Notes: generated by a model not told the origin, from the sequence alone. 64,000 nucleotides of DNA from Zobellia laminariae (GCF_009725995.1 NZ_RCNS01000001.1:538283-602282); one strand, 5' to 3'; positions 10,095 to 20,795 are shown, counted from the first letter of the stretch. Program-made: numbers and translations.

Positions 10095-11438
10095 TTATGC
10101 GACTTTTCTATTTTTACCAGATTTCATCAACCCGTCGTAATGTCTATTTAATAAATATGCATTTACCTGTTGTACCGTATCTATTGCCACACCAACCATA
10201 ATAAGTAATGATGTACCACCATAGAACATTGCCCAACCAGCTTGAATATCCATTAATTTCACAACTATTGCAGGAAGTACTGCTAAAAGCGCCAAAAATA
10301 CGGATCCTGGCAATGTAATCAAAGACATAATTTTATCTAAGAAATCTCCAGTCTCTTTCCCTGGTCTAATACCCGGTATAAAACCTCCACTTCTCTTCAA
10401 ATCATCTGCCATTTTATTCGTAGGAACAGTAATAGCCGTATAGAAATATGTGAAAATAATTATTAATAAACCAAACAATACATTGTAAGCCAGACCAAAT
10501 ATATCCTGAAACTGAACTTCCATCCACTGACCAGCAGCGGTGTTATTGAATGTTTTTCCTATTAAACTAGGAGCAAACATAATTGCCTGAGCAAAGATAA
10601 TAGGCATAACTCCAGAAGCATTAAGCTTTAAAGGAATATATTGTCTAGAACCCATTATGTTCTTTTCATACCCACCAGATGCTGTTCTTCTTGCATATTG
10701 TACCGGTATCTGACGTGTAGCCATAACCAATAGTATACTAGCCAAGATTACCAAGAACCAAAGTATAATTTCAACAAGGATAAACATCAAGCCACCATTG
10801 TTATCAACCGTTCTAGAAATAAATTCCTGAACAAATGATTGAGGTAACGTAGCAATAATACCAATCATAATTAATAATGAGATACCATTACCAATTCCTT
10901 TATCGGTAATCTTCTCACCTAACCACATGGCAAATACACAACCTGTAACCAAAATGATAACTGCAGGAACCATAAAATCCAATCCTTTACCTAAAACAAA
11001 GGCACTATCTTGAACTCCAAAAGCTTCCAAACCATATAAGTATGCTGGGGCCTGAACCACACAGATACCAATAGTTAACCAGCGCGTAATCTGATTCTTC
11101 GTTTTTCTACCACTCTCACCTTCTTTATCTAATTTCTGTAAATAAGGAATGGCAATACTCATAAGCTGAACAACAATAGATGCCGATATATAGGGCATAA
11201 TACCCAAGGCAAAAATTGATGCATTAGCAAAAGCACCACCGGTAAAAGCGTTCAACAATCCAAAAATACCAGAATCAGTACTTGATGCTAGTTGTGATAA
11301 TTGTGTAGAATCAATTCCTGGAAGAACTATTTGACAACCAAAACGGTATACCAACAACAAACCAAGGGTTAGTAAAATTCTATTCCTTAGTTCGTCAATC
11401 TTCCAAATATTGGATATGGTCTCGAAAAATTTCTTCAT
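10095..11438 (-). CDS. secY: Preprotein translocase subunit SecY
   Basis: 447 aa, with about ten hydrophobic segments that form the protein-conducting channel with SecE and SecG. SecY signatures include the first TM ([20 protein letters not shown]) and the plug/TM2 stretch ([20 protein letters not shown]). The cytoplasmic loop bearing [10 protein letters not shown] and [10 protein letters not shown] is also present. It lies 13 nt after rplO in the usual spc-operon place. Confidence 0.98.
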   Translation of the reverse strand: MKKFFETISNIWKIDELRNRILLTLGLLLVYRFGCQIVLPGIDSTQLSQLASSTDSGIFGLLNAFTGGAFANASIFALGIMPYISASIVVQLMSIAIPYLQKLDKEGESGRKTKNQITRWLTIGICVVQAPAYLYGLEAFGVQDSAFVLGKGLDFMVPAVIILVTGCVFAMWLGEKITDKGIGNGISLLIMIGIIATLPQSFVQEFISRTVDNNGGLMFILVEIILWFLVILASILLVMATRQIPVQYARRTASGGYEKNIMGSRQYIPLKLNASGVMPIIFAQAIMFAPSLIGKTFNNTAAGQWMEVQFQDIFGLAYNVLFGLLIIIFTYFYTAITVPTNKMADDLKRSGGFIPGIRPGKETGDFLDKIMSLITLPGSVFLALLAVLPAIVVKLMDIQAGWAMFYGGTSLLIMVGVAIDTVQQVNAYLLNRHYDGLMKSGKNRKVA

Positions 11439-11451
11439 GGTCAGTTTTTGC

Positions 11452-11904
11452 TTATAAATTTATTGCTTCTCCACCAGCAGCTTCTATGGCCGCTTTGGCA
11501 CTTGCCGTAAATTTATGCGCTGAAATTTTTAGTGAGGCTTTTAATTCACCACCCCCTAATATTTTCACAAGGTCTTTACTTTTGGCTAAACCATTTTCAA
11601 CTAAAGTTTCAAAAGTAATAGTGTCTTTAACTTTTTTGCTATCGACTAACTCTTGTAACCTTTCAACGTTGATACCTTGATATTCAACTCGGTTAATGTT
11701 TGTAAAACCAAATTTAGGTACACGTCTTTGTAATGGCATCTGACCACCTTCGAAACCAAGCTTCTTGGAGTAACCAGATCTTGATTTAGCACCGTTGTGA
11801 CCTCTTGCAGCAGTACCGCCTTTTCCAGACCCTTGACCTCTACCTATTCTTTTGCCAGCTCTATTGGTAGAACCATCAGCAGGCTTTAGATTACTTAAAT
11901 TCAT
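11452..11904 (-). CDS. rplO: Ribosomal protein uL15
   Basis: 150 aa, a 50S assembly protein. The Gly/Arg-rich N-terminus (GRGQGSGKGGTAARGHNG, residues 22-39) and GFEGGQMPLQRRVPKFGF are diagnostic. It lies between rpmD and secY with 13-nt gaps, as in the spc operon. Confidence 0.97.
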   Translation of the reverse strand: MNLSNLKPADGSTNRAGKRIGRGQGSGKGGTAARGHNGAKSRSGYSKKLGFEGGQMPLQRRVPKFGFTNINRVEYQGINVERLQELVDSKKVKDTITFETLVENGLAKSKDLVKILGGGELKASLKISAHKFTASAKAAIEAAGGEAINL

Positions 11905-11917
11905 TATAATATGCTAT

Positions 11918-12100
11918 TTAAGCTTCCTCAGTGGAAACTAAATGTTCAACTTTAGCTATCATACCGAGTATATTCGGCGTGGCATCGTGCTCTACTACTT
12001 GACCAATTTTCTTAAGACCCAAAGCAACTAACGTACGCTTTTGGTTCTGTGGTCTTTTAATGCCGCTCTTCAACTGTTTTACCAGAATTTTCTTTGCCAT
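11918..12100 (-). CDS. rpmD: Ribosomal protein uL30
   Basis: 60 aa. The bacterial short-form L30 features are IKRPQNQKRTLVALGLKKIG (residues 14-33) and the C-terminal MIAKVEHLVS. It lies 11 nt after rpsE. Confidence 0.96.
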   Translation of the reverse strand: MAKKILVKQLKSGIKRPQNQKRTLVALGLKKIGQVVEHDATPNILGMIAKVEHLVSTEEA

Positions 12101-12111
12101 AATATTTCTAC

Positions 12112-12636
12112 TTATCCTTTAAAAACTTTTTCAAGAGAAACTCCTCTTTGACCTGCAACTGTTCTAGCATCTCTCAATTGCAAAAGCGCATCAAAAGTAG
12201 CTTTAACAACATTGTGAGGGTTAGAAGAACCTTGAGACTTAGAAAGTACATCCTGAACTCCTACTGCTTCCAATACTGCTCTTACAGCACCACCAGCGAT
12301 AACTCCGGTACCATGCGATGCAGGCTGGATATAAACTCTAGCCCCACCGTATTTACCTTTTTGCTCGTGAGGTAATGTTCCTTTATTTAAAGGAATACGA
12401 ATTAAGTTCTTTTTAGCGTCTTCTATAGACTTAGCGATAGCAGTTGCTACCTCTTTAGATTTTCCTAAACCGTGACCAACAACTCCACTTTCATCACCTA
12501 CAACAACTATAGCTGAAAAACCGAATGCTCTACCACCTTTAGTTACTTTGGTAACACGTTGTATGCCTACCAATCTATCTTTAAGATCCAATCCACCGGG
12601 TTTTACGGTCTCTGCGTTTTTATATTTCTGGTACAT
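12112..12636 (-). CDS. rpsE: Ribosomal protein uS5
   Basis: 174 aa, involved in decoding fidelity and mRNA unwinding at the entry channel. The S5 N-terminal domain is seen in [20 protein letters not shown] (27-46) and [14 protein letters not shown]. The C-terminal domain is seen in [19 protein letters not shown]. It lies 8 nt after rplR. Confidence 0.97.
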   Translation of the reverse strand: MYQKYKNAETVKPGGLDLKDRLVGIQRVTKVTKGGRAFGFSAIVVVGDESGVVGHGLGKSKEVATAIAKSIEDAKKNLIRIPLNKGTLPHEQKGKYGGARVYIQPASHGTGVIAGGAVRAVLEAVGVQDVLSKSQGSSNPHNVVKATFDALLQLRDARTVAGQRGVSLEKVFKG

Positions 12637-12644
12637 ACTCTTAT

Positions 12645-13001
12645 TTAAAAATTAAGTCCTGCTTCCCTTGCGCCATCAGCCAAAGATTTCACTCTTCCGT
12701 GGTAAAGGTTACCACCTCTATCAAAAGCAACTTTTTCAATACCTGCTTCTTTGCACTTAGCAGCGATAGCTTTACCTACAAGGTTTGCAATCTCTATCTT
12801 AGTACCCTTTTCCTTTGCCAAGTCTTTATCCTTAGAAGATACAGAAACCAATGTAGCCCCTTGTTTATCATCTATAACTTGAGCATAAATTTCTTTATTA
12901 CTTCTAAAAACGGACAATCTAGGTCTTTCCGCTGTTCCAGTGGAAACCTTTCTGATTCTTCTCCGTATTCTCTGTTTTCTTTCGCTTGTTGATAATCCCA
13001 T
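12645..13001 (-). CDS. rplR: Ribosomal protein uL18
   Basis: 118 aa, a 5S rRNA-binding protein. Diagnostic blocks are [24 protein letters not shown] residues 13-33 and the C-terminal [20 protein letters not shown]. It lies 9 nt after rplF. Confidence 0.97.
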   Translation of the reverse strand: MGLSTSERKQRIRRRIRKVSTGTAERPRLSVFRSNKEIYAQVIDDKQGATLVSVSSKDKDLAKEKGTKIEIANLVGKAIAAKCKEAGIEKVAFDRGGNLYHGRVKSLADGAREAGLNF

Positions 13002-13010
13002 GATATACTA

Positions 13011-13553
13011 TTAAGCTGATTTACCTGCTTTTCTTCTTAACTGCTCGCCAACAAACTTAACACCTTTACCTTTGTAAGGCTCAGGCTTACGCCATCCTCG
13101 TATTTTGGCGGCAATCTGACCTACTAATTGTTTGTCGAACGATGTCAATTTAATGATTGGGTTTTTCCCTTTTTCAGAAATAGTCTCCACTTTACACTCT
13201 GGAGCCAAATCTAAAACTATATTGTGTGAAAATCCTAAAGCAACATCTAACTTCTGACCTTGGTTGCTAGCACGATAACCAACACCTACAAGCTCTAGTT
13301 CTTTTGTCCAACCTTTAGAAACACCTTCAATCATGTTCTTTACTAAAGCACGATACAAACCATGCTTAGCTTTGTGATCTTTTGAATCTGACGGTCTGGT
13401 TACCCAAACTTGACTATCTTCAATTTTTATTTCGACGGCAGAAAACTCTTGAGTAAGTTCACCCAACTTGCCTTTAACGACAACCTCGTTACCTTTTACC
13501 TCAACAGTAACCCCTTCAGGAATAGCTACCGGATTATTACCAATTCTTGACAT
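13011..13553 (-). CDS. rplF: Ribosomal protein uL6
   Basis: 180 aa, two L6 repeats near the factor-binding site. The N-terminus MSRIGNNPVAIPEGV and the C-terminal signature RGWRKPEPYKGKGVKF are intact. It lies 18 nt after rpsH. Confidence 0.97.
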   Translation of the reverse strand: MSRIGNNPVAIPEGVTVEVKGNEVVVKGKLGELTQEFSAVEIKIEDSQVWVTRPSDSKDHKAKHGLYRALVKNMIEGVSKGWTKELELVGVGYRASNQGQKLDVALGFSHNIVLDLAPECKVETISEKGKNPIIKLTSFDKQLVGQIAAKIRGWRKPEPYKGKGVKFVGEQLRRKAGKSA

Positions 13554-13571
13554 TTCTTCCTTTTTATCCTA

Positions 13572-13970
13572 TTAATATACGTAGCAAAGCACTTCGCCAC
13601 CTACATTCTCATTTTTTGCCTGCTTGCTCGTCATTACCCCATGAGAGGTAGATACTATCGCTATTCCTAAGCCATTCAAGACTCTAGGTAGATTCTCAGC
13701 ACCTGTATACTTACGTAGACCTGGCTTACTGATTCTCTGAATTTTTTTGATGACAGGCTCTTTTGTTGCCTTGTCATATTTCAAGGCTATCTTAATGGAA
13801 CCTTGAACTTTATCTTCTTCGAATTTATAACTTAAAATATATCCTTGATCGAACAATATTTTAGTCATTTCTTTCTTCACTTTAGAAGAAGGTATCTCTA
13901 CCACTCTGTGACCAGCGCTGCTGGCATTTCTAACTCTCGTTAGATAATCTGCTATAGTATCTGTAACCAT
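13572..13970 (-). CDS. rpsH: Ribosomal protein uS8
   Basis: 132 aa, a central-domain 16S rRNA binder; in E. coli its homologue represses the spc operon. The TDTIADYLTRVRNAS N-terminus and the C-terminal signature STSHGVMTSKQAKNENVGGE are intact. A 66-nt gap separates it from rpsN, the largest gap within the spc segment. Confidence 0.97.
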   Translation of the reverse strand: MVTDTIADYLTRVRNASSAGHRVVEIPSSKVKKEMTKILFDQGYILSYKFEEDKVQGSIKIALKYDKATKEPVIKKIQRISKPGLRKYTGAENLPRVLNGLGIAIVSTSHGVMTSKQAKNENVGGEVLCYVY

Positions 13971-14036
13971 ATATATATAATTCGGTAACGGTTTTCGCCT
14001 TTATTGACGAACCTGAAACCAGTTATTCACTAATTT

Positions 14037-14306
14037 TTACCAGCTTGCCTTCTTAACACCTGGTATAAGACCTTGATTAGCCATCTCTCTGAACATAACC
14101 CTAGAGATACCAAAAGTTCTCATATAACCCTTTGGTCTTCCTGTTAACTTGCAACGATTGTGCATACGTACAGGAGACGCATTTCTTGGCAATTTCTGTA
14201 ATGCTTCGTAATCTCCAGCTTCTTTTAAAGCTTTTCTTTTCTCAGCATATTTAGCAACAGTTCTTTCCCTTTTGCGCTCACGGGCTTTCATTGATTCTTT
14301 AGCCAT
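14037..14306 (-). CDS. rpsN: Ribosomal protein uS14, long zinc-free form
   Basis: 89 aa. This is the ~89-100-residue S14 type without the CxxC-CxxC zinc ribbon; only one Cys (in [14 protein letters not shown]) is present. The C-terminal [19 protein letters not shown] is conserved. It begins 1 nt after the rplE stop codon. Confidence 0.97.
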   Translation of the reverse strand: MAKESMKARERKRERTVAKYAEKRKALKEAGDYEALQKLPRNASPVRMHNRCKLTGRPKGYMRTFGISRVMFREMANQGLIPGVKKASW

Positions 14307-14307
14307 A

Positions 14308-14859
14308 CTAGTTCTTTTTAAAAGGTAAACCTAATTCTGTTAATAATGATTTTGCTTCTTTATCCGTTTCAGCAGAAGTTACAAAGGTAATATCCATTCC
14401 ATCAATTCTATTGATTTTATCAATATTGATTTCAGGAAAAATTATTTGCTCTGTTACACCAAGGCTATAATTTCCACGACCATCAAAGCCAGTAGCCTTA
14501 ATCCCTTGAAAATCACGAACTCGCGGCAACGCACTTGTAACCAAACGGTCTAAAAATTCGTACATACGTTCACCTCGCAAAGTCACTTTAGCGCCAATTG
14601 GCATACCTTTTCGCAACTTAAACGCGGCAACATCCTTCTTAGATAGTGTTGCAACAGCTCTTTGACCAGTAATATTAGTCAACTCATCTACCGCATGATC
14701 GATAAGTTTTTTATCTGCAACAGCGGCACCAACACCTCTACTAACAACTATCTTTTGAAGCTTGGGTACTTGCATTACATTCTTGTAACCAAACTCTTCT
14801 TTAAGCGCACCTACTATACGCTCACCATATTCTTTCTTTAACCTTGAAACGTAAGCCAT
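14308..14859 (-). CDS. rplE: Ribosomal protein uL5
   Basis: 183 aa, a 5S rRNA binder at the central protuberance. Conserved features are the N-terminal [15 protein letters not shown] and [13 protein letters not shown] near residues 94-106, followed by a C-terminal glycine-rich stretch. It lies 3 nt after rplX. Confidence 0.97.
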   Translation of the reverse strand: MAYVSRLKKEYGERIVGALKEEFGYKNVMQVPKLQKIVVSRGVGAAVADKKLIDHAVDELTNITGQRAVATLSKKDVAAFKLRKGMPIGAKVTLRGERMYEFLDRLVTSALPRVRDFQGIKATGFDGRGNYSLGVTEQIIFPEINIDKINRIDGMDITFVTSAETDKEAKSLLTELGLPFKKN

Positions 14860-14862
14860 AAC

Positions 14863-15177
14863 TTATATTACTTCATTGGATTTCTTAGAAAACCGGACTT
14901 TCTTTCCGTCTCTTACCTCATACCCTACTCTTGTTGTCTTGCCAGATTTTGCATCTATTAATGACAAATTAGAGATATTGATAGGAGATTCTTTTTTAAC
15001 GATTCCGCCTTGAGGATTCTGCGCACTTGGTTTCTGATGTTTAGAAACCATGTTAGCACCTTCTACGATCGCTTTGTTCTTCTCACGGTTAACAGTCATA
15101 ACTTTGCCTTCAGTACCCTTATGGTCTCCTGCAATGATACGTACTGTATCTCCCGTTTTAATTTTCAACTTTTTCAT
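14863..15177 (-). CDS. rplX: Ribosomal protein uL24
   Basis: 104 aa with an N-terminal KOW motif (DTVRIIAGDHKGTEGKVMTV, residues 9-28). It initiates 50S assembly. It lies 12 nt after rplN. Confidence 0.97.
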   Translation of the reverse strand: MKKLKIKTGDTVRIIAGDHKGTEGKVMTVNREKNKAIVEGANMVSKHQKPSAQNPQGGIVKKESPINISNLSLIDAKSGKTTRVGYEVRDGKKVRFSKKSNEVI

Positions 15178-15189
15178 GCTTGTTCTATA

Positions 15190-15558
15190 TTAAAGTACCT
15201 CAGGGGCCAATGAAACAATTTTCATGAATTGCTTATCGCGTAATTCGCGGGCAACCGGACCGAAAACACGGGTTCCTCTCATTTCTCCTGTTGGATTCAA
15301 CAATACACAAGCATTGTCATCGAAACGAATATATGAACCATCAGGTCTCCTGACTTCTTTCTTAGTTCTTACAACTACAGCCGTAGATACAGCACCTTTT
15401 TTGATACCTCCGTTAGGTGTAGCCTCTTTTACAGTAACAACTATCTTATCTCCAATAGATGCGTATCTTCTCTTGGTTCCTCCAAGTACACGAATGGTCA
15501 AAACTTCTTTTGCCCCTGTGTTGTCCGCTACCTTTAATCTTGATTCTTGCTGTAACAT
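15190..15558 (-). CDS. rplN: Ribosomal protein uL14
   Basis: 122 aa. It contacts 16S rRNA in an intersubunit bridge. The N-terminal [19 protein letters not shown] and the [20 protein letters not shown] block are intact. It begins 1 nt after rpsQ. Confidence 0.97.
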   Translation of the reverse strand: MLQQESRLKVADNTGAKEVLTIRVLGGTKRRYASIGDKIVVTVKEATPNGGIKKGAVSTAVVVRTKKEVRRPDGSYIRFDDNACVLLNPTGEMRGTRVFGPVARELRDKQFMKIVSLAPEVL

Positions 15559-15559
15559 A

Positions 15560-15820
15560 TTATTTAGCTCTTTCTAAGATTTCTACTAAACGCCAAGTTT
15601 TAGTCTTGCTTAACGGGCGTGTCTCCATTATCTTAACGGTATCACCTTCCTTGCAATCGTTTTTCTCGTCGTGTGCAACGTACTTTTTCGTTTTCAAAAC
15701 GAACTTACCGTACATAGGGTGCTTTACTTTTCTAACCTCTGCTACAACAATAGATTTCTCCATTTTGTTACTGGTTACAACCCCTATTCTCTCTTTTCTT
15801 AAGTTTCTTTTTTCTTCCAT
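15560..15820 (-). CDS. rpsQ: Ribosomal protein uS17
   Basis: 86 aa, an OB-fold 16S rRNA binder. [19 protein letters not shown] (residues 8-26) and [20 protein letters not shown] are diagnostic. It lies 13 nt after rpmC. Confidence 0.97.
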   Translation of the reverse strand: MEEKRNLRKERIGVVTSNKMEKSIVVAEVRKVKHPMYGKFVLKTKKYVAHDEKNDCKEGDTVKIMETRPLSKTKTWRLVEILERAK

Positions 15821-15833
15821 AAAGCAGAACCAG

Positions 15834-16025
15834 TTATTGGTTTTCCCTATTAGTTAATTCCGTTGCTAATCTAGCTACCGTTCTTCTTGCCTTTCTAATC
15901 TGAAGCGGATTCTCAAGTGGCGTTACAAAATGCGCTATTTTGAGGTTAGCTTGCTGTGTTTTAAATTCAGCTAGCTTCTGCTTAAGCTCTTCTACAGACA
16001 ATTCTTTAATTTCTTTGTTTTTCAT
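15834..16025 (-). CDS. rpmC: Ribosomal protein uL29
   Basis: 63 aa, helical. It is located next to the peptide exit tunnel, where the family docks trigger factor and SRP. The [19 protein letters not shown] helix and [14 protein letters not shown] are typical. It lies 8 nt after rplP. Confidence 0.96.
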   Translation of the reverse strand: MKNKEIKELSVEELKQKLAEFKTQQANLKIAHFVTPLENPLQIRKARRTVARLATELTNRENQ

Positions 16026-16033
16026 GGTACAAC

Positions 16034-16465
16034 TTAGATTAAATCTTGATCAACGTAGTCACGAGCAACAACAAATTTTGTCTTTACAGGTAACTTTTGG
16101 GCTGCCAACCTTAATGCTTCCTTAGCAACATCCATAGGTACACCAGCAACTTCAAATAAAACTCTTCCAGGCTTAACGACCGCTACAAAATATTCTGGAG
16201 CACCCTTACCTTTACCCATACGAACCTCAAGAGGTTTTTTGGTAATAGGTTTGTCCGGAAATATCTTAATCCATAACTGGCCTTGCCTTTTCATATATCT
16301 AGTAGCCGCGATACGAGCTGCCTCGATTTGGCGCGACGTAATAAATTTTGTATCCAAAGTTTTGATGCCGAACATTCCATTTGATAACTGGAACCCTCTA
16401 CCCGCATTGCCTTTCATGCGGCCTTTTTGCATCTTACGAAACTTGGTTCTTTTAGGTTGTAACAT
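16034..16465 (-). CDS. rplP: Ribosomal protein uL16
   Basis: 143 aa, located near the peptidyl-transferase centre and A-site t[22 protein letters not shown] at the N-terminus and [19 protein letters not shown] (residues 82-100) are diagnostic. It lies 19 nt after rpsC. Confidence 0.97.
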   Translation of the reverse strand: MLQPKRTKFRKMQKGRMKGNAGRGFQLSNGMFGIKTLDTKFITSRQIEAARIAATRYMKRQGQLWIKIFPDKPITKKPLEVRMGKGKGAPEYFVAVVKPGRVLFEVAGVPMDVAKEALRLAAQKLPVKTKFVVARDYVDQDLI

Positions 16466-16484
16466 TGTTTACTTCTTTAAAAAA

Positions 16485-17207
16485 TTACTTTCTACGACGT
16501 TGCTTTCTTCCGCCATCACGTTTATCACCACCTTTTGAAGACTGACCTTTAGTCATACCCACCAACGGAGACAATTCACGCTTGCCGTACACTTCACCTT
16601 TCATGATCCAAACCTTAATACCCAACTTACCGTATGTCGTTTGAGCTTCATGTAAAGCATAATCGATATCTGCACGAAAAGTAGACAATGGAATACGACC
16701 ATCCTTATAAGATTCTGAACGCGCCATTTCTGCACCATTCAAACGACCTGAAATCTGAATCTTGATTCCTTCAGCATTCATTCTCATTGCCGCAGCAATA
16801 GCCATCTTAATAGCTCTTCTAAAAGAAATTCTGCTTTCTATTTGACGAGCAACACTAGCTGCTACCAAATTTGCATCAAGTTCCGGTCTTTTGATCTCAT
16901 AAATATTGATCTGAACCTCTTTATTGGTGATTTTCTTAAGCTCTTCTTTAAGCTTATCCACCTCTTGACCACCTTTACCAATAATAATACCAGGTCTTGC
17001 AGTAGTCACAGTAATTGTAATCAACTTTAAGGTACGCTCTATAATTACTCTAGACACGCTAGCTTTCGCCAAACGAGCATGAATATACTTACGTATCTTA
17101 TTGTCCTCAGCTAGTTTATCTCCATAATCGTTACCACCATACCAGTTAGATTCCCATCCTCTGATAATTCCTAGACGATTTCCTATCGGATTTGTTTTCT
17201 GTCCCAT
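16485..17207 (-). CDS. rpsC: Ribosomal protein uS3
   Basis: 240 aa. An N-terminal KH domain contains [15 protein letters not shown] (residues 72-86). The C-terminal domain contains [20 protein letters not shown] and ends in a basic [15 protein letters not shown] tail. It lines the mRNA entry tunnel. It begins 1 nt after rplV. Confidence 0.97.
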   Translation of the reverse strand: MGQKTNPIGNRLGIIRGWESNWYGGNDYGDKLAEDNKIRKYIHARLAKASVSRVIIERTLKLITITVTTARPGIIIGKGGQEVDKLKEELKKITNKEVQINIYEIKRPELDANLVAASVARQIESRISFRRAIKMAIAAAMRMNAEGIKIQISGRLNGAEMARSESYKDGRIPLSTFRADIDYALHEAQTTYGKLGIKVWIMKGEVYGKRELSPLVGMTKGQSSKGGDKRDGGRKQRRRK

Positions 17208-17208
17208 A

Positions 17209-17616
17209 CTAGCTTTCTATATTATTATTAGACCCCAAAACCAATGTAACATGGTTGGAACGTTTTCTAATTCTATGCGCTCTACCCTGTGGGGCTGGAC
17301 GCAATCTTTTCAACATACTACCACCGTCAACACGAATTTCCTTTACAAAAAGATCCGCATCTTCAACGCTAGCATCCTCATTTTTTGCCTGCCAATTTGC
17401 CAAAGCAGAAAGCAACAATTTCTCCAATTTACGAGAAGCCTCTTTAGGGTTGAAACGTAGAATAGCTAATGCTTTCTCTACTTTAACTCCTCTAACAAGG
17501 TCTGCTACTAAACGCATTTTTCTAGGCGATGTAGGGCAGTTGTTCAACTTAGCGAACGCTATCTGTTTTTTCTCAGCCTTGATTCTTTCGGCCATCTGTT
17601 TTTTTCGAACTCCCAT
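17209..17616 (-). CDS. rplV: Ribosomal protein uL22
   Basis: 135 aa. Its beta hairpin lines the peptide exit tunnel. The [22 protein letters not shown] block (29-50) and [20 protein letters not shown] are intact, so the macrolide-relevant loop looks normal. It lies 3 nt after rpsS. Confidence 0.97.
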   Translation of the reverse strand: MGVRKKQMAERIKAEKKQIAFAKLNNCPTSPRKMRLVADLVRGVKVEKALAILRFNPKEASRKLEKLLLSALANWQAKNEDASVEDADLFVKEIRVDGGSMLKRLRPAPQGRAHRIRKRSNHVTLVLGSNNNIES

Positions 17617-17619
17617 AGC

Positions 17620-17898
17620 TTACTTTTTACCTTTGTTCTTGGCTCCTGCATGACCTCTAAAAGATCTTGTTGGAGAAAATTCGCCTAATTTGTGACCTAC
17701 CATATTCTCCGTAACGAATACAGGAACAAACTGTCTTCCGTTATGAACAGCTATAGTCTGACCTACAAAATCAGGTGTTATCATCGATGCTCTTGACCAC
17801 GTTTTTATAACGCTCTTCTTTCCAGAAGAAGCGCTTTGCTGGATTTTTTTCTCCAAGCTATAGTGAACGTAAGGTCCTTTTTTTAACGATCGTGCCAT
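17620..17898 (-). CDS. rpsS: Ribosomal protein uS19
   Basis: 92 aa, a 30S head protein. [19 protein letters not shown] and [18 protein letters not shown] are diagnostic. It lies 14 nt after rplB. Confidence 0.97.
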   Translation of the reverse strand: MARSLKKGPYVHYSLEKKIQQSASSGKKSVIKTWSRASMITPDFVGQTIAVHNGRQFVPVFVTENMVGHKLGEFSPTRSFRGHAGAKNKGKK

Positions 17899-17912
17899 TG
17901 TTTCTTACTTTA

Positions 17913-18737
17913 TTATTTCTTTCTACGTTCTAGAATATACTTATTCGTCTTCTTGGTCCTAGTACGCGTTCTATAACCTTTAGCCGGGATTCCGTTTCTT
18001 GATCTTGGATGACCACCTGAAGCTCTACCTTCACCACCACCCATTGGGTGATCGACAGGGTTCATTGCTACTGGTCTAGTCCTTGGTCTTCTACCTAACC
18101 ATCTACTTCTACCTGCTTTACCAGATACTAACAACTGATGATCAGAGTTAGAAATAGCTCCAATTGTAGCCATACATGTAGATAATATTAATCTAGTTTC
18201 ACCTGAAGGCATCTTAACCGTAACGAACTTACCATCTTTTGCCATTAACTGAGCAAAAGTACCTGCGCTTCTAGCCATAACAGCTCCTTGACCAGGACGT
18301 AATTCTATACAAGAAATAATAGTACCTAATGGTATTTCACTTATTGGCAATGCATTTCCTATTTCAGGAGCTACATTACTACCAGAATTAAGCTCTTGCC
18401 CTACTTCTAATCCGTTTTGCGCGATGATATATCTCTTCTCACCATCCGCATACTTCAACAAAGCAATAAAACCTGTTCTGTTAGGATCGTACTGAATTGA
18501 TTCCACAACAGCAGAAACTCCCTGCTTGTCTCTTTTGAAATCAATAACACGATACCTTCTCTTATGTCCACCACCTCTTTGGCGAATGGTCATTTTTCCT
18601 TGACTGTTTCTTCCTCCCGATTTTTTTAACGGAGCGAGTAAACTCTTCTCCGGCTTATCAGTAGTAATGGCGTCAAAACCATTTACTACTCTAAAACGCT
18701 GCCCGGGGGTTATTGGTTTTAATTTTCTAACTGACAT
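17913..18737 (-). CDS. rplB: Ribosomal protein uL2
   Basis: 274 aa, full length. It is required for subunit association and peptidyl transfer. The RNA-binding domain ([20 protein letters not shown], 53-72) and the C-terminal signature [19 protein letters not shown] with the essential His are intact. It lies 9 nt after rplW. Confidence 0.98.
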   Translation of the reverse strand: MSVRKLKPITPGQRFRVVNGFDAITTDKPEKSLLAPLKKSGGRNSQGKMTIRQRGGGHKRRYRVIDFKRDKQGVSAVVESIQYDPNRTGFIALLKYADGEKRYIIAQNGLEVGQELNSGSNVAPEIGNALPISEIPLGTIISCIELRPGQGAVMARSAGTFAQLMAKDGKFVTVKMPSGETRLILSTCMATIGAISNSDHQLLVSGKAGRSRWLGRRPRTRPVAMNPVDHPMGGGEGRASGGHPRSRNGIPAKGYRTRTRTKKTNKYILERRKK

Positions 18738-18746
18738 TTCTTGTCT

Positions 18747-19037
18747 TTATAGATTACTGTAAAAATCAATGATATCACCTTCTACCACATCAACTATTGC
18801 CTTCTTAATTGCATTAGTTTTACCATGCTGTACTCCAGTTTTGGTGAAACGTGTTTTTCTAGATGGACCATAATTCATGGTTCTAACTTTCTTTACTGAA
18901 ACACCGTAAGTAGCTTCTACCGCATCTTTAATTTGGATCTTGTTGGCCCTTGGGTCAACTACGAAACCATAACGATTATACAACTCGCTATCAGCAGTCA
19001 TTTTTTCCGTTATTATTGGTTTTATCAACACACTCAT
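18747..19037 (-). CDS. rplW: Ribosomal protein uL23
   Basis: 96 aa. It sits at the exit tunnel, where the family anchors trigger factor. The IKPIITEKMT N-terminus and VKKVRTMNYGPSRKTRF (residues 49-65) are typical. It lies 6 nt after rplD. Confidence 0.96.
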   Translation of the reverse strand: MSVLIKPIITEKMTADSELYNRYGFVVDPRANKIQIKDAVEATYGVSVKKVRTMNYGPSRKTRFTKTGVQHGKTNAIKKAIVDVVEGDIIDFYSNL

Positions 19038-19043
19038 GGTTTT

Positions 19044-19673
19044 CTATTTTGTTAAGTTTGACTCCAATCCTTCTAAAGCACTCTCCAACAACACAATACT
19101 ACTTGCGTTAAGAATTTTATAAGTACTTATTTCTGAGGAAGTTACAACTTCGGAACCTTTCAAATTTCGCGAAGACAAATATACGCTATTATTTGAATCA
19201 CCCAAGACAAACAATGATTTTTTGTTTTCAAGTCCTAATGACTTCAAAACTCCTTTAAAATCTTTTGTCTTTGGCGTATCAAAATTAAAGTCTTCAACAA
19301 CTAGAATTGCTTGTTCTTTAGATTTGATACTAAGCGCAGATTTACGAGCCAAACGCTTAACGTTCTTATTCAACTTCTGAGTATAATCTTTAGGTCTAGG
19401 ACCAAAAACTCTACCACCACCTCTAAAAATAGGAGATTTAATACTACCGGCACGTGCTGTACCAGTTCCTTTTTGCTTCTTGATCTTACGAGTACTTCCC
19501 GAAATTTCCGCACGCTCTTTAGCTTTGTGCGTTCCTTGTCTTTGGTGTGCTAAGTATTGCTTAACATCCAAGTACACGGCGTGATCATTTGGCTCTATTC
19601 CGAAAACAGCGTCAGAAAGGTCTGCCTTTCTACCTGTTTCTTTTCCTTTAATATCTAAAACTGCTACCTTCAT
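19044..19673 (-). CDS. rplD: Ribosomal protein uL4
   Basis: 209 aa. The extended loop that reaches the exit tunnel is visible ([27 protein letters not shown] region, residues 69-91), as is the [15 protein letters not shown] block. In E. coli L4 represses its own S10 operon. Here its start codon overlaps the rplC stop by one base, so the pair is probably translationally coupled. Confidence 0.97.
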   Translation of the reverse strand: MKVAVLDIKGKETGRKADLSDAVFGIEPNDHAVYLDVKQYLAHQRQGTHKAKERAEISGSTRKIKKQKGTGTARAGSIKSPIFRGGGRVFGPRPKDYTQKLNKNVKRLARKSALSIKSKEQAILVVEDFNFDTPKTKDFKGVLKSLGLENKKSLFVLGDSNNSVYLSSRNLKGSEVVTSSEISTYKILNASSIVLLESALEGLESNLTK

Positions 19674-20290
19674 TACTTCTCGATAGTTACGTAAGCGTTC
19701 TTATGACCTGGAACAGCACCTTTTACAACTAAAAGATTCTTTTCTGGAACAACCTTTAAAACTTTAAGATTCTGAACGGTAACTCTATCACCACCCATTC
19801 TACCGGCCATTTTCATTCCTTTAAAAACTCTTGCAGGATAAGATGCAGCACCAATGGAACCAGGAGCTCTCAAACGGTTATGCTGACCGTGGGTCGCTTG
19901 ACCTACACCGGCAAATCCATGACGTTTTACAACACCTTGAAATCCTTTTCCCTTAGACGTACCAATAACATCTACAAATTCTCCTTCTACAAAAACATCA
20001 ACACCTACGGTGTCTCCTAATTTGTAATCCTCACCAAAACCTTTAAATTCAACGACTTTCTTCTTGGGAGATGAACCTGCTTTTTTGAAATGACCTGCTT
20101 CGGCCTTATTAGCACGCTTATCTGCCTTGTCATCGAAACCAAGCTGAAGAGCTTTATACCCATCAACTTCTTCGGTTCTGACTTGGGTAACCACACATGG
20201 CCCCGCTTCAATAACTGTACAAGGAATATTCTTCCCGTTCTCGTCAAAGATGCTGGTCATGCCTACTTTTTTTCCAATTAACCCAGACAT
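19673..20290 (-). CDS. rplC: Ribosomal protein uL3
   Basis: 205 aa, one of the first proteins in 50S assembly. [20 protein letters not shown] at the N-terminus, [19 protein letters not shown] and the Gln-bearing tip loop ([18 protein letters not shown]) are intact. A 190-nt hairpin-rich gap separates it from rpsJ, unlike other junctions in this operon, and may regulate the downstream block. Confidence 0.97.
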   Translation of the reverse strand: MSGLIGKKVGMTSIFDENGKNIPCTVIEAGPCVVTQVRTEEVDGYKALQLGFDDKADKRANKAEAGHFKKAGSSPKKKVVEFKGFGEDYKLGDTVGVDVFVEGEFVDVIGTSKGKGFQGVVKRHGFAGVGQATHGQHNRLRAPGSIGAASYPARVFKGMKMAGRMGGDRVTVQNLKVLKVVPEKNLLVVKGAVPGHKNAYVTIEK

Positions 20291-20480
20291 ACTGATTTTA
20301 GATTATAGAATTCAGATTTAAAATAAACCCGTTTTCCGTTTATATATACTTATTTAATATTCACTAACAATCGGACAAAAAAACAGGGTCAAAACAATTC
20401 AACCCTGATTGTTTTTATCCGTTTTTCCCTCGCACGCAGCTCGGGACATGTCACCTATCCAATAAAGGACAGGCAGTAAA
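20291..20480 (-). promoter_or_regulatory. rpsJ-rplC intergenic leader with two hairpins, candidate attenuator or r-protein leader
   Basis: Read on the minus strand. A 7-bp hairpin with one G-U pair (CCTGTCC/GGATAGG, TTTATT loop) lies about 10 nt after the rpsJ stop. A second hairpin (CAGGGT/ACCCTG; plus positions 20402-20407 and 20384-20389) follows and is followed by seven U, an intrinsic-terminator pattern. An AT-rich stretch then runs to the rplC ATG. Most junctions in the operon are under 25 nt, so the 190-nt gap is exceptional. A regulatory role is inferred. Confidence 0.5.
20377..20407 (-). terminator. Terminator-like hairpin inside the translation operon
   Basis: On the minus strand CAGGGT (plus 20402-20407), a 12-nt loop region, ACCCTG (plus 20384-20389), then seven U. 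The stem is short, so partial termination or conditional attenuation between rpsJ and rplC is more likely than full termination. Full termination would leave the downstream ribosomal genes unexpressed unless a second promoter exists. Confidence 0.5.
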
Positions 20481-20786
20481 CTATACTTTTATCTCAACTT
20501 CAACACCACTTGGAAGCTCAAGCTTCATAAGGGCATCAATAGTTTTAGATGAAGAGCTATAAATATCCAACAATCTCTTGTAAGAACTAAGTTGAAACTG
20601 CTCTCTAGACTTCTTATTTACGTGCGGTGAACGCAAAACCGTAAATATTTTTTTGTGCGTTGGCAAAGGAATTGGTCCCGTTACTACAGCCCCGGTAGTC
20701 TTTACCGTTTTAACGATTTTTTCAGCAGACTTGTCTACCAAGTTGTAATCGTAAGATTTTAATTTAATCCGTATTTTTTGGCTCAT
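20481..20786 (-). CDS. rpsJ: Ribosomal protein uS10
   Basis: 101 aa. It belongs to the 30S head and, as NusE, to transcription antitermination complexes. [20 protein letters not shown] at the N-terminus and [20 protein letters not shown] (residues 38-57) are diagnostic. It lies 9 nt after fusA. Confidence 0.97.
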   Translation of the reverse strand: MSQKIRIKLKSYDYNLVDKSAEKIVKTVKTTGAVVTGPIPLPTHKKIFTVLRSPHVNKKSREQFQLSSYKRLLDIYSSSSKTIDALMKLELPSGVEVEIKV

Positions 20787-20795
20787 GTCTTAAAT

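Noticed and set aside
15459..15857. 132-codon plus-strand frame across rplN/rpsQ
   Set aside because: It is the antisense shadow of two ribosomal genes whose products are unambiguous.
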